Positions 25,101 to 35,139 of a DNA stretch of 64,000 nt are shown here, piece by piece (within the stretch, counting starts at the first letter, position 1; each line of letters opens with the position of its first letter). The stretch is from positions 38,166,345 to 38,230,344 of the forward strand of contig LS997562.1 of assembly GCA_000469685.2 (NCBI GenBank), in the 5' to 3' direction. The position numbers were made by a program, and so were the translations under genes. The notes below the pieces were generated by a model that had not been told where the DNA came from, made no database searches, and worked only from the letters and a program-made list of their open reading frames with translations. The stretch is from Haemonchus contortus. Taxonomy: Eukaryota > Nematoda > Chromadorea > Rhabditida > Trichostrongylidae.

Positions 25101-28100
25101 GAAGCTTTGCAGGTGTAGTTCTTGGTGGAAAAGTAATTTGCAGTAGATTTTAAATTATACAGCCTATGCTACCTGCTTCAACATATTCTTAACTTTGTTC
25201 CACAAAATGAAACTTTCTACTGAAAGCGAGAAGCACTGCAAAATTGCCTCAATGGCTGCTTTCATACTCCACGCTTTGACGAGCGACCGATCGCGCGACT
25301 GGTCGCCTGTCGCTCGCGAGGTAAGCCCGCGACGCGCGATCGGTCGCTCGCCAAATCGTGGACTATGAAATCAGCCAATGTCGTACCAGAGTGTAGTGGG
25401 TTTAAATTCGGGCTAGTTGAAGTCATGGAAGGAAACGTTAGAAGCCATCTCTATGTTCAATTCCCATTCAAAACTAAGAAGCCGCTAAAAGCAAAACTCT
25501 TCTAAAAGCCAAATCAATGAAACAAATAGTGAGTTACAATACATTCATGTACTGGAAGCTTTCTTCTTTAAACAAAAATTTTAAATTTAAGATGCGCAAG
25601 CATTCTGTAACTTACAGATCCTGACTTCAAACCAAGTCTGACTTTCCATTTCACCTGCATAATCACCCCTTGAATCGAAAATTGTCAAAAGTACTGCACC
25701 AAATTAATTAAGAAATTTTCAAATTCTCTTGCAAATTGAAATTGTTATTGAATTAACAACGGGTTTTAGCACTGAACTGGAGAAAAGACAACTTACTTGT
25801 GATGTCTGATGCTGGGTTTCCATTTCGTTAGCCACATTACTGCAACCGACATTCTCACCATCATCGGTGCACTGCATAGCCATCGCATCGATTTCCGTTT
25901 GATCTTCGTCGTGATTGCCGTTGTCAATCGCGGTTTCGACCTCGTGGTTTTCTGGAGGTGAATTCGTAAGAGCATCGCACTCCATAGGTATATCTTCAGC
26001 GCTTTTGGGCCTTTCGATATCACATTCACCGGATGGTGTACTGCTTTCCGATCGTTTGATATTGCGCTGACCAGTTGGAGTACTGTTCTTCGAAGAAGAA
26101 GGGCCCTTGCTGATTGCGGCTTCCTAAACAGAGAGAGATGATCGCTTTTAATCGCTTTATACCCACTGAATAAAATCTCCATTAACATTTCACAACTGCA
26201 CTGATAATCAATACCCTTTTATCTTGGTGACCTTTATGCATTGACGAAACAAACCGCTGTAAACAATAACCAGGAGCAATGCAAGAGATAATGTCAGTTC
26301 GATATCATTTTCCAAATGCATTTCCAGAACAAACATATCACAGATTTACGCCAGAGTTTTCACTGCATTTATCGGTCTTATTACCAAACTTTGAGTAAGC
26401 CTCTCCTTCGGCTTCCGCAACTGTGGATGACCTAATTATATGCCTGAGAATTATACCAAAAATAGGCAATCTTCGGACTCTCTGGCTAGACAACATATGT
26501 ACAATCCGTCCCTTGACTTCAGAATGCAGGTAGATGCATAATGAACAAATCACTTGTATTTTCATGCTAACCTACCGCGAGTTGTTTCGTTTTCCTCAGG
26601 TCTTCGATTACTTGGCTGTTCAGAATAATTCATATTTCATACGACTAGAATGCATGGAACCCCTAGCCCTTTGACAGAAAATCCAATACAAGTGGAGAAA
26701 ATTAACTCATTGAGCAGGAAATCACAACACGTGAACATGAACACTTCAGAGTAAACGAAATTTCCAAACCTCTTCTGCAAAAGCACGATTTTCTGCGTTT
26801 AGTATATCTGTCAGGTTCATAGTTTCATTAGTCGTTGACGCCTAGAAGAGAAGTAGTACATTGCTTCCTGATTAATCGAGAGAAGTCGAGAACAGGTTCT
26901 ACCCTCTTACCTCGCAGTCTACGTCACTTAAAACTTCCACAACATCTACGACATTCCCATTATTAGAGTGAACAGATCCCACATCAGATACGCTGACTTC
27001 GTCCAGAACTACTATATCGTCATCTTCTTCAGCTGGATGGGTAGAACTATTAGGTGAAGAGATGTTTCTGAAAAAGGAATTTTTAAGCGAAAACTCTTTA
27101 GAACTCTATTTTTACTCTTCTCATAACAGATGGATGCATAGTTCTCCTATTCAATATAAAGATTAGAAAAAAGAACTAACGCGTAAGAGCTAGGTTGGTC
27201 CAATCCAACCGACTTCCAGTGTCCTACTAGTGAGGAGTACTTTCGCCTATAGTCTGTACGATATTGTTCCAATGCATTGATTGCTTCAATATTTCGATTT
27301 ACAAGAGGACGTAAACCATGGCCTTTCACGCCAATGAGACGCTTCGCCTTCTCTATACGTCTACGGGCCTGGCAACGTACTTGTTAGTTAGAAAGAAATT
27401 CTTAGCTGCAACAAAGAAACGAACATACCATCGCGATTCCTTTAAGTTGACTACTTAAAACTCCTTCAAGAGCCAGCAAGCCACTGATTATCACATCACT
27501 TGCCACTTCAGCGTCATTTCCCGCTTCTTCTCTGAATGGAACAGAAGAAAATTGAGGAATGGATGCAATGGTGACAGCAAGGACAAGTTTATGACGGAAG
27601 AATTCCGAACCACCATTAAATGAAATCATTCTTCTCGAATCACATAAACTGCTCTAAGCCTCGTTGTGACTATGGCGTTTGAATTGTACAAATCATGTGT
27701 GGCCGAATCACAAGAGATTTCTTACGTTTATCATTTTTTTTTCTTGCCAAATAAAAATGCTGTTGCGGTATAAGTTCTTTTCAAAACCAGACTACAAGTA
27801 AGGTGAATCTGGCCTTCTGACTGACTCTCAGAAATACAAATCAGATCGCTTTTCCTCAACTGGTTCCTGTTCTTTTCTTTTCTTCGTACCATCTGAGCAT
27901 TGCCTTGAACTTGATATCATTCCTTTTAATCACGGGATTTCTAAGCATAATTTCATTATTAAACTAACGTTTCGACCAGATTCCCTTGCTCAGCAGTCAA
28001 GGTTGACTGAAAATTTAGGGAAACGCCCTCTAATCCGTCAAAGGCCTCGGTTTCGTCAGCATTTCTGTTGACGCGATCGTCTTCCCTAAAAGCATATTGG

Positions 28101-28395
28101 ACGTGCTGCATAGAAAAAGGTTTTTGAAGAAATTCCTAGGCCGCATCAGAGTTTTACTACAACAAGAAAGGTCTGCTGCAATACCACGGACAAGAAATAT
28201 ACCAAAAACTCACTTTGAAACTGCTTCGCTCGGTATTAGTTGCTCGCCGTTAGTGAGACTATCCTTTTGCTCGGGTAACAAGTTTGCGCTTACAGAGTTC
28301 TTTTCCCTTTCATCGTTTTCCAATACCACGACGGAAGTGTCTCCGTCATCCAACTGACTGCTGACCATTTTTAGAATGATATCAACAGAGGACAT
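16137..28395 (-). CDS. xnp-1: ATRX/XNP-1 family SNF2 chromatin-remodelling ATPase
   Basis: This is a nuclear DNA-translocating helicase of the Rad54/ATRX branch of SNF2; ATRX proteins act in heterochromatin and H3.3 deposition. I place 39 coding exons: 28214-28395, 27969-28085, 27429-27531, 27181-27368, 26911-27067, 26770-26841, 25797-26123, 23993-24174, 23754-23859, 23295-23462, 23098-23225, 22914-23022, 22698-22819, 22468-22600, 21877-22014, 21704-21820, 21529-21594, 21322-21459, 21114-21269, 20988-21060, 20773-20934, 20577-20714, 20239-20323, 20088-20178, 19748-19842, 19376-19508, 19116-19303, 18787-19014, 18552-18665, 18380-18497, 18209-18321, 17827-17998, 17626-17747, 17219-17282, 16967-17113, 16696-16815, 16482-16562, 16351-16414, 16137-16237. 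Every junction keeps phase, giving 5,118 nt (1,705 codons plus TAA). Motifs: HCMGLGKT (about residues 842-849), DEAHKLKN (988), [19 protein letters not shown] (1015), LVFSQSL (1340), [10 protein letters not shown] (1421), RVYRFGQ (1455). The N-terminal half is acidic, Ser/Lys rich and lacks the Cys-rich ADD domain of vertebrate ATRX, as I recall for the nematode form. The join after ...NDYERDK (16967) to NLSAFG (16815) is the least certain. Confidence 0.94.
17827..18497 (-). other. xnp-1 exons for the second RecA lobe (Helicase_C)
   Basis: Exons 18380-18497, 18209-18321 and 17827-17998 encode LVFSQSL (motif IV region), a DG(S/T)-containing loop, [14 protein letters not shown] (motif V) and [12 protein letters not shown] followed by RVYRFGQTK (motif VI with its arginine). 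The following exon (17626-17747) continues with [13 protein letters not shown], also typical of ATRX. The lobe is complete. Confidence 0.93.
20239..21459 (-). other. xnp-1 exons for the first RecA lobe (SNF2_N)
   Basis: Six exons (21322-21459, 21114-21269, 20988-21060, 20773-20934, 20577-20714, 20239-20323) carry the ATP-binding half. In order they hold [14 protein letters not shown], the Walker A loop [22 protein letters not shown] (motif Ia region), [10 protein letters not shown], the DEAH box, and the TGTPLQNN motif. A Lys/Pro-rich insert of about 40 residues sits between GYDMFRILT and the DEAH box in exon 20773-20934. All key residues are present, so the enzyme should be active. Confidence 0.93.
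25251..25379. repeat. Palindromic fold-back element in an xnp-1 intron
   Basis: Two arms of about 45 bases (25251-25297 and 25335-25379) are near-perfect reverse complements, separated by about 37 bases. The inner ends (GACGAGCGACCGATCGCG and its partner) are GC-rich CG repeats, unlike the AT-rich surroundings. The element lies in the 1.6-kb intron between exons 25797-26123 and 23993-24174, by far the longest of the gene. It fits a MITE-like insertion; no clear target duplication was seen. Confidence 0.8.
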
Positions 28396-28415
28396 TGTGG
28401 CTGGAATTCTTCTGA
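28396..28415 (-). promoter_or_regulatory. Probable trans-splice acceptor of xnp-1
   Basis: On the minus strand AATTCCAG ends at 28401, leaving only CCACA before the ATG at 28395. An AG acceptor this close to a start codon, with no upstream coding sequence, is what a spliced-leader addition site looks like in nematodes. Confidence 0.6.
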
Positions 28416-31212
28416 CAGCATACCATCAGAGATCTAAAAAACTGTAATTTAGCATAGACGTATAGCAAAACACTTTGAGAAAACTTGAGCCATAGATAGC
28501 TCCCATTTTGACCGATGAATTTCCTTATCTCGTTGATTTGTTTGAAAAATGGTTTGAAAAAGAAAAAGTGCCATATACTGTATCAACCACCACTATTACA
28601 TAGAAAACCATGGGCTGAGGCTTGACCGAAACTTCAATTTTTCCGTCAAATTTCCGCACTTTCCAACCGAGTTCATAACTATCACAGACTGATTGATCCA
28701 AAGCTGTTATTTCCCTGTACATGGCCAACGTAGTTTGTTCACTGATGATTTCACCGCAGTTCGCTCTGCTATGTTACCACAAAGGTGTCATGTTATGGGC
28801 AGAACGTTCGGGTGGTCCCAGACCTATTTTCGCTTATTCAGTATCGTTGTGGAGACTAATCGTCACATAGATAAACAAGTAAGCTCACGGGGATGCGGGC
28901 TTCACAAATCTGCAGCTACCCAGCATTCCACAACTGATAATCGTGTCACATGGTGAACACACGTTTCGGGGCAAAGGAAAACAAGAAAGTATGCCTTAGA
29001 CTAATAGAGTTAGTATGCTGCAGGGAAAACGACGGTGCCGCCGGCTGTGCAGCAACGCAGCGGCAACAATTGGCACATTGACAGTTTTTTTTTCTATTTT
29101 CAAGTGTGAAGACAGTTTATGTCTCATTTACCTGCCCGTTGAAATGGGTCAAACAACGTTCTTTCATCTTCAGACCGATTTCTGCACTAGCTAATCCGGT
29201 TGGTAGCCAATAATAGTCTATTTAGTTTTTTTCTGTCGATTCTAGCCAATCTGCAAGCGTATTTAGATGCCAAGTTGTTCGTTAGAGTATGCGTTTTATC
29301 GCTGTTTTCTCTAACATGATTGAGAAAACACTATCCTGCTCATCAATGAATCATAAAAAATGTTTTATTGTGAAAGAACCACTTGAAAATGGTCCTGATT
29401 CAAGCAAAACAACTTCTGTATCACCAACCTCTTGCACTAGTCAGAAAGAAGTTTGTTCCCAAGGCATCAGGCACGAATTATGGTGAAATATGCAGAAATA
29501 ACCCCTTTTACACGGAAGCCTAACAGACAAATAGTAGTATGAACTCAAGGAACATCTGCTAAATCATGTCTCCATCCATTCACGTTGTCACGGACCACCC
29601 TCAAATTGAATGATCCTGCATTTCTCAGAAGCATGATTCACAGATTTCTATGCGAATATGAAATCTAACATCTGATGTGCGGTAAAAAGCACATGAACAT
29701 ACCTACACCAGCTCTTTCGGATGATGTTTCCACTGTTACGTGACGAAATAAGAGCCGATAAAGGCGCGCTTGGCCAAAACTTCCTATAAATGCTGTAAGA
29801 GATTAATAAGCATTATACACATCAGCATTCAAGGTTTGCATCCGAGTGATTCCAGAATTCGGCGGACATTTCATCACAATTCAATACGCAATTCAGCGAA
29901 CCTTTAGTTACTGAAGAATTAACTTCGAAACTGTTCAAGTAAGTTTACCCATTTTAACAACCGTATTACAGTTGCTGGGTTATTTTTGAATACAGAGAAC
30001 TAATCTAAGCGCATGGACGCATAAAAAGGATTGTACGAGATTAAAAAAAGGAAAGATGTAACCAAACCAATACAGCGCAGCACGTTCTAAACAGTCTCTG
30101 TCATAAACTCTTCCATTTATTAACTTTATTTACTTTTTCCGCGCTGTTTTGCTTTTTGATCCAGCAATTTGTTCATCGTTGAGCAGAAAACATTCGCAGG
30201 CTACGAAAAGGCGCCGCATCGCGCCCGCACGCTCAATACACACGTATTGCAACCATGGCTGATGAGAATTATGAATTTGAGTGCAAACTTTTCGAATTTG
30301 GCGCATAACCACGGAACAGAAAGAACGATCACGGATCAACAAGAGTGAGGGAGCCCCAGAAACTTAGAATCGAAGCAAAACTTCGTTTTCTTTAAAAAAA
30401 GAATGTTACAAGATGTCGAAACGCTTAAAAAGCGTAAAACTATTGTGCTGTACTCGAATAAGGTAGAATGATGACTACTTACATCAACCATAGTAATATT
30501 AGTTTGAGGTTTTATTAAAAGGAGAGTTCACAACAACAAAAACACTCAGCTCCTACAGTACTACCTGTGGGACCAAATGGAGCAGTCCTATGAATTTTCC
30601 GCGCAAACACAGTAAAAAACCGGAACTTACCTGTCATAACATGTAAGCCATTAGAAGCACTGTCGCGAACAAGTCATTCAAGTGAAATCGTGTTCTGACG
30701 AGGGATGAATCGTGAACGGTGATTGAACCCCGTTTTCTCATGGCATGCATTTAAAATCGGCGCCAAAACGACGATGCAAACTCAAACGATCAATAGCTAT
30801 CTGACCACTGGGCGGACTCGCTTACTGCTCAACGCCATTCGCCACGCAGTATATAGTCTAGGCCGTACAACATCTGCTAAAAAGGTTGGATACGCATTGA
30901 TTTTCCTTTAGATAGATGCGAATGCGGTCTTCAATGATTCCTCGACCTACCAAACCGGATCCTCGTATATCCATTCGTATATTCACTTTCAAGGTTTGAA
31001 AACTTAGCTCATAGAATGATAGATCGGTTGGCTTGTACATGCTTACTTTTCTTCTCTAATCCGACAATTTTTCAAGAAGTGGAGTCGTTATCTAAATCGG
31101 TAGATGTCTCATTGTCGACGGCTCTCCGATTCGTCGCAAAGTCTGAACGCTCTGCGAAAATTTGAACCCTATTCTTATTCATCTGTTAAAAGAGCCAAGT
31201 TTGCCGGCCGAT
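28416..31212. other. Intergenic region between divergent xnp-1 and snr-7 (part)
   Basis: Presumably contains promoter sequence for xnp-1. Short open frames on both strands lack splice signals. No repeat copies or RNA genes were recognised, apart from a short GC-rich patch near 29025-29060. Confidence 0.4.
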
Positions 31213-31727
31213 AGACGTCTAGGTGCTAAGTGAGTTGGGGGGGGGGCACGCGGCGGCGCGGCGCCTTTTCATGTCTGCGCCCTCTACGGCGAGATAGTAG
31301 TACTGGAGCTGAGTCTGGGAAGGGATGGTGAAGTTGTACTGAAGTGTCTCGTGATTCAAAACAAATTACATCTTGGCACATGATATATGCTTGTATATTG
31401 TGGATACTCTTCTTCTGAGCCGATAAAACCCTATTTTTAGGAAGGGGAGGGGCTCCGGGGTGGGTGAGATAGTTATCTCGTGCAAAAAGCTGAGAAGAGA
31501 TAAAAGCTGAACGTCCAATTGGCTCACCCACCCCGGAGCCCCTCCCCTTACTAAAATTAGGTGAGAATTACGCAGTTATACCATAAAAGAGCTATGAAAT
31601 GTCCCTACACACCATTACAGGCTCGCCTACCCTTCCTTGCCCACTATCTCGCCGTAGAGGGCGCAGACATGAAAAGGCGCCGCGCCGCCGCGTGCCCCCC
31701 CCCAACTCCCTTAGCACCGACGTCTAA
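31213..31727. repeat. Nested fold-back element with G/C tracts
   Basis: The outer arms 31213-31296 and 31642-31727 are inverted copies. They share a GTGCTAAG-like end, a G10 or C9 tract (31237-31246; 31695-31703), a CGGCGGCGCGGCGCC block and CTCTACGGCGAGATAGT. Inside lies a second inverted pair, 31431-31468 and 31523-31560 (GGGGAGGGGCTCCGGGGT and its complement). The whole is about 515 bp, has no coding capacity and is far more GC-rich than its surroundings. It fits a MITE or fold-back transposon with another one inserted. Confidence 0.85.
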
Positions 31728-32228
31728 TTATACATGTGTGGCTCACGTTTCTCACATGTTTAAGCAGGAAGCATAGAAAGTTCCCATTCAAAAGGTTTCC
31801 TCAGGGAGAAAAAGAATGGTAGGGTGTCAGGCAAGGAAATCGGTCTCAAGAACGATTAGCTAGGACACGAACTAAGTTACTGTAATATGCAGTAAAGCAG
31901 AAAAGCAAAGTATTATGAGCCAACAGCTGTGAATTTTAAATATAGGTCATCTCGTCCCCATAATACTGTGCGTACGAGTTGTCGCGAGTGCGCGATTGCG
32001 AACTGCGGACGCCTTTCAATTTCGAATCCAAGCGCACCCGTTAGTTGTAACCTCAAGGTTCTTTTGATGGTTTGGTCTTGTATCATTGTTTTGTCTCTAT
32101 TCTACTCAATCAGATTTCATCTTTTGTTTTACTGTGTCGAATTCATGAAGCTGTGACCTAAATACTGATCGAAATCGCAGTTCTTGCGCTGTTGATGTCT
32201 TTTTGCGTTTCCGCTTCTCTAAAGTGTC

Positions 32229-32243
32229 TTTTTTCTTTAGAAA
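32229..32243 (+). promoter_or_regulatory. Probable trans-splice acceptor of snr-7
   Basis: A pyrimidine run ending TTTTTTCTTTAG at 32240 is followed by AAA and the ATG at 32244. The position and the T-rich tract match a nematode spliced-leader acceptor. Confidence 0.75.
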
Positions 32244-33056
32244 ATGAGTAAGACACATCCACCAGAGTTGAAAAAGTACATGGACAAAGAAATGGAACTC
32301 AAATTGAATGGTAATCGTCGTGTGTCTGGCGTTCTTCGTGGATTTGATCCATTTATGAACATGGTTATCGAGGTTCGTTGTGATTTTGTTCAAATAACAC
32401 TTCCTAATGGTCTTCGCTCCCAGCTTACTTGAAACATCTGAGCTCAGATATATTTTTGTTGATATTAGCTTCCTACTGTTCGATAGAAGAAGCTCTAGTT
32501 GTAAAGTAAATCTGTTGAAAGGAATTACTGTTTAGACTACAGACTTTAGACTACGATAAATAGGAATCCTCCACCCTTTATCTTCTTACATCGCCATGTA
32601 TTGATAAATAGGAACTGAATTTCAAGTATGGATGAAGAACAACTTTCTTAACCAGACCAAGTTGAAAGCGGTTTTCAGTACAAGCAAAAATACATTGGGA
32701 TTACGACCGAGCACCCCTTGAAAATTATATCCTTTCTTGACTTGACGCTGGAAGCACTAAAGGGTTTGCCAATCAAAAAGTTGTGATGCCCTGCTCTGCC
32801 CACCATTCTGGGGTTATAGGTTCACGAATTCCCAGTAGTTTGTCGTTTATTGGGTTCACTTTATCAAGTGATCAGGTGTTGCAACGTTAACTTAAAAGAG
32901 GTGCTTATTGAGAATTTCGTAAGAAGCTTAGTCAGTCAACACACGTTTTAGGATGCGATCGAATATCCGAAGAATGGCGATCCGATATCACTTGGAATGG
33001 TTGTAATTCGTGGTAATTCCGTTGTAATTATGGAGCCGAAGGAACGGATCTGTTGA
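32244..33056 (+). CDS. snr-7: Small nuclear ribonucleoprotein Sm G
   Basis: Sm G is one of seven Sm proteins that form the ring on U1, U2, U4 and U5 snRNAs. Exon 1 is 32244-32372 (43 codons, GAG|GTTCGT donor) and exon 2 is 32952-33056 (TTTTAG acceptor, 34 codons, TGA); the intron is 579 bp. The 77 residues equal the C. elegans length. The Sm1 motif ([20 protein letters not shown], about residues 20-39) and Sm2 motif ([16 protein letters not shown], about 56-71) are complete, including the RNA-contacting FMN and RGN residues. The start [13 protein letters not shown] is family-typical. A trans-splice acceptor lies directly upstream. No damage is seen and the call is unambiguous. Confidence 0.97.
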
Positions 33057-33138
33057 CGATTCAAATGTTGTTGGTCACTGTTATGTGTTGCTGATCTTGA
33101 GCAACTTGTATGTTACTTTTTGTCATGTTGTATGAGGA

Positions 33139-33144
33139 ATTAAA
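33139..33144 (+). promoter_or_regulatory. Possible poly(A) signal of snr-7
   Basis: ATTAAA, a common variant of AATAAA, lies about 83 bases after the stop codon, followed by a T-rich stretch. A canonical AATAAA also occurs at about 33302-33307. Confidence 0.4.
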
Positions 33145-33309
33145 TGCTTTACCTTTCCTGAAACTTCTCTTCTAATCTCCGGCGTTCAACGTTTTCAATT
33201 TGTTCATCTAAAAACTTAGCATTTTGAGAAGGTGTGCCGTGTTGTTATTTCCCAGCATATTTCCTAGACAATAATGACCGCTCAACGGGATGAATCGAAT
33301 GAATAAAAT

Positions 33310-35099
33310 AATGTTTTGTCATTCACCTGATGCTTTTAGAAGTCTGTTCTCGTCTGGGAATTTTTCCCTACCAGTGAAAAATATAGGTAATTTTCATTAC
33401 ATTCGACCCAAACAGTGAAGAAAGAAGAAAAAGGTGAAATGAAGAATTCTTCATTGCGAGATTCATGGTTGTATTCAAGGTCACTGACTTTGAGTGGGTA
33501 GGTACCAACTAGTCCTGCTAGAGGTTGTATGAAATGCATCCTTCTGGTTCCATAACTCTTAACAGCTGCTAGTGCACTCTTAACAGAAAATCTACCCCGG
33601 GGAGTCGCTCTATGGGAGACGGGATAAGTTTCAACAGGAATGGAAGGATTAAAACACTCTTAAGCCTTTAGACATAGATTCCTAGATTCAGATTTTCAGT
33701 GGAAGTTTGGGAAAATACAAAAAAGAATACCAATATCGGCTTAGTTAGGGGGAATTGGATTTAGCCAACCTATAGCTGGACTTAGAGTTGCGGTGCAATG
33801 TTAATTTCCAAAGAAGGATTTTCAACCCTTAGCCTCTCCTTAATCTCGAAATAATCCTCTCTTCGGAAAACCTTGTTTCCGTATACTAAAGATCTCAGAT
33901 CGTGTTATGGCAAATATTACCAACTGAAGTTTATAATTCGCCAAGCTCGAGTCCATCATCCTACCCAAGGACCCATCGTAGCCGATATAGTGCCTCCAAA
34001 TGTGTCGAGAAACGAGCAGCCCAGGGTCTACCATCAAGGGGTACGGGGACGACCTTTCGAAAAAACGTTCCTGCTGGTCCTAGAGTAAGACTGAAATGCT
34101 ATTGACAGGTTTGGTTAGTGAAAGCCTTTCTAACCTCGTAGGTTCCGCACTTGCCTCACGAATAAAACCTTTAGTATTAGTTGAACCTTACGGTCAAGTA
34201 GTAGTTGAATCATGCTCCCAAATTTATAACCTACAGTACTCTTCAATACTAAAAGTTTTGTAAAGTTCAGTTATTCATTGTTACAGATGGAAGGGCTGTA
34301 GTGCAGTTCTTCCGCTAGGTGGTGGTCCACCGAATCATCGAATTCCTGACATTTTGCTATGCTCAGCATCTTTCATTCTCAAAAGTTGCGATCAATCTGG
34401 TCATGCTTACAAATCCTCGTGGCTTATGATGTTTACACACATTTTCCCTCTGCTGGCAATAATTTTTGCTTGGATTTCTAATTCTCTGCTTTCACTTGAT
34501 CAGTTCCATGCCTCAAAAAAGAAATCGGTAAAAAAAAATCAAACTTCAGCGCTTATTTATTTTTCTTTGGTCCTATCCAGTATCCTATCGTTGTCAGACT
34601 TGGCTGCACTGCTGAATTGGAAACTTCCGTTCAGAACTACCTTACCGAGACGTTGTTCATCGGGAAAATTGGCCGATACCCAGATAAGAAGCATAAAATG
34701 CTAGTGTTTCCATATGCCCGTGGCAGTCGGCGTCAGTTCAAGTTGGGGAAATGGGGCAGACGTCTTCACGAAGTGTAATCTTCATGTCGGTAGCAGAGAT
34801 AGATAGGTAAAGCTGCTAGATCACGAGCGCTTTTGAAGAATCAGTGATTACCCCACAAGAGCTCTACAGGATATGCAGCGTAAGATAAGATGCTAAAGTA
34901 TTTGTACAACTAACCATTGGACAGTTGAGAGAGGTAATGACACAATCTCGGATTTTCGGTTCTGGATGTTATCTGATACTACCGTGGAAGGGACGATCAG
35001 TGTCGACTGAAGTTTTTTTGTCATCTGTTTCTCTTTTTGTATGGTATTCCGTGTCCGTTCGGAGATTTCTTCATATCTGTTCTATTTGGCAGCCTATCA
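33310..35099. other. Stretch with no supported gene
   Basis: A hydrophobic 116-codon plus-strand frame (34354-34704) and short frames near 33870-34105 lack splice context and known domains. No repeat was recognised. Confidence 0.35.
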
Positions 35100-35139
35100 G
35101 CATTATCTATGCGCATCATTCACTGCGCATAGATAATGC
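35100..35139. repeat. Perfect 16-bp hairpin
   Basis: GCATTATCTATGCGCA, an 8-base loop (TCATTCAC), then the exact reverse complement. The stem is isolated, with no T run after it. It could be a short foldback, a cruciform site or a small-RNA precursor core; the stem is shorter than a usual pre-miRNA. Confidence 0.75.

Noticed and set aside
34354..34704. Hydrophobic 116-codon plus-strand frame
   Set aside because: No trans-splice or splice signal at either end and no conserved motif; hydrophobicity follows from T-rich composition.
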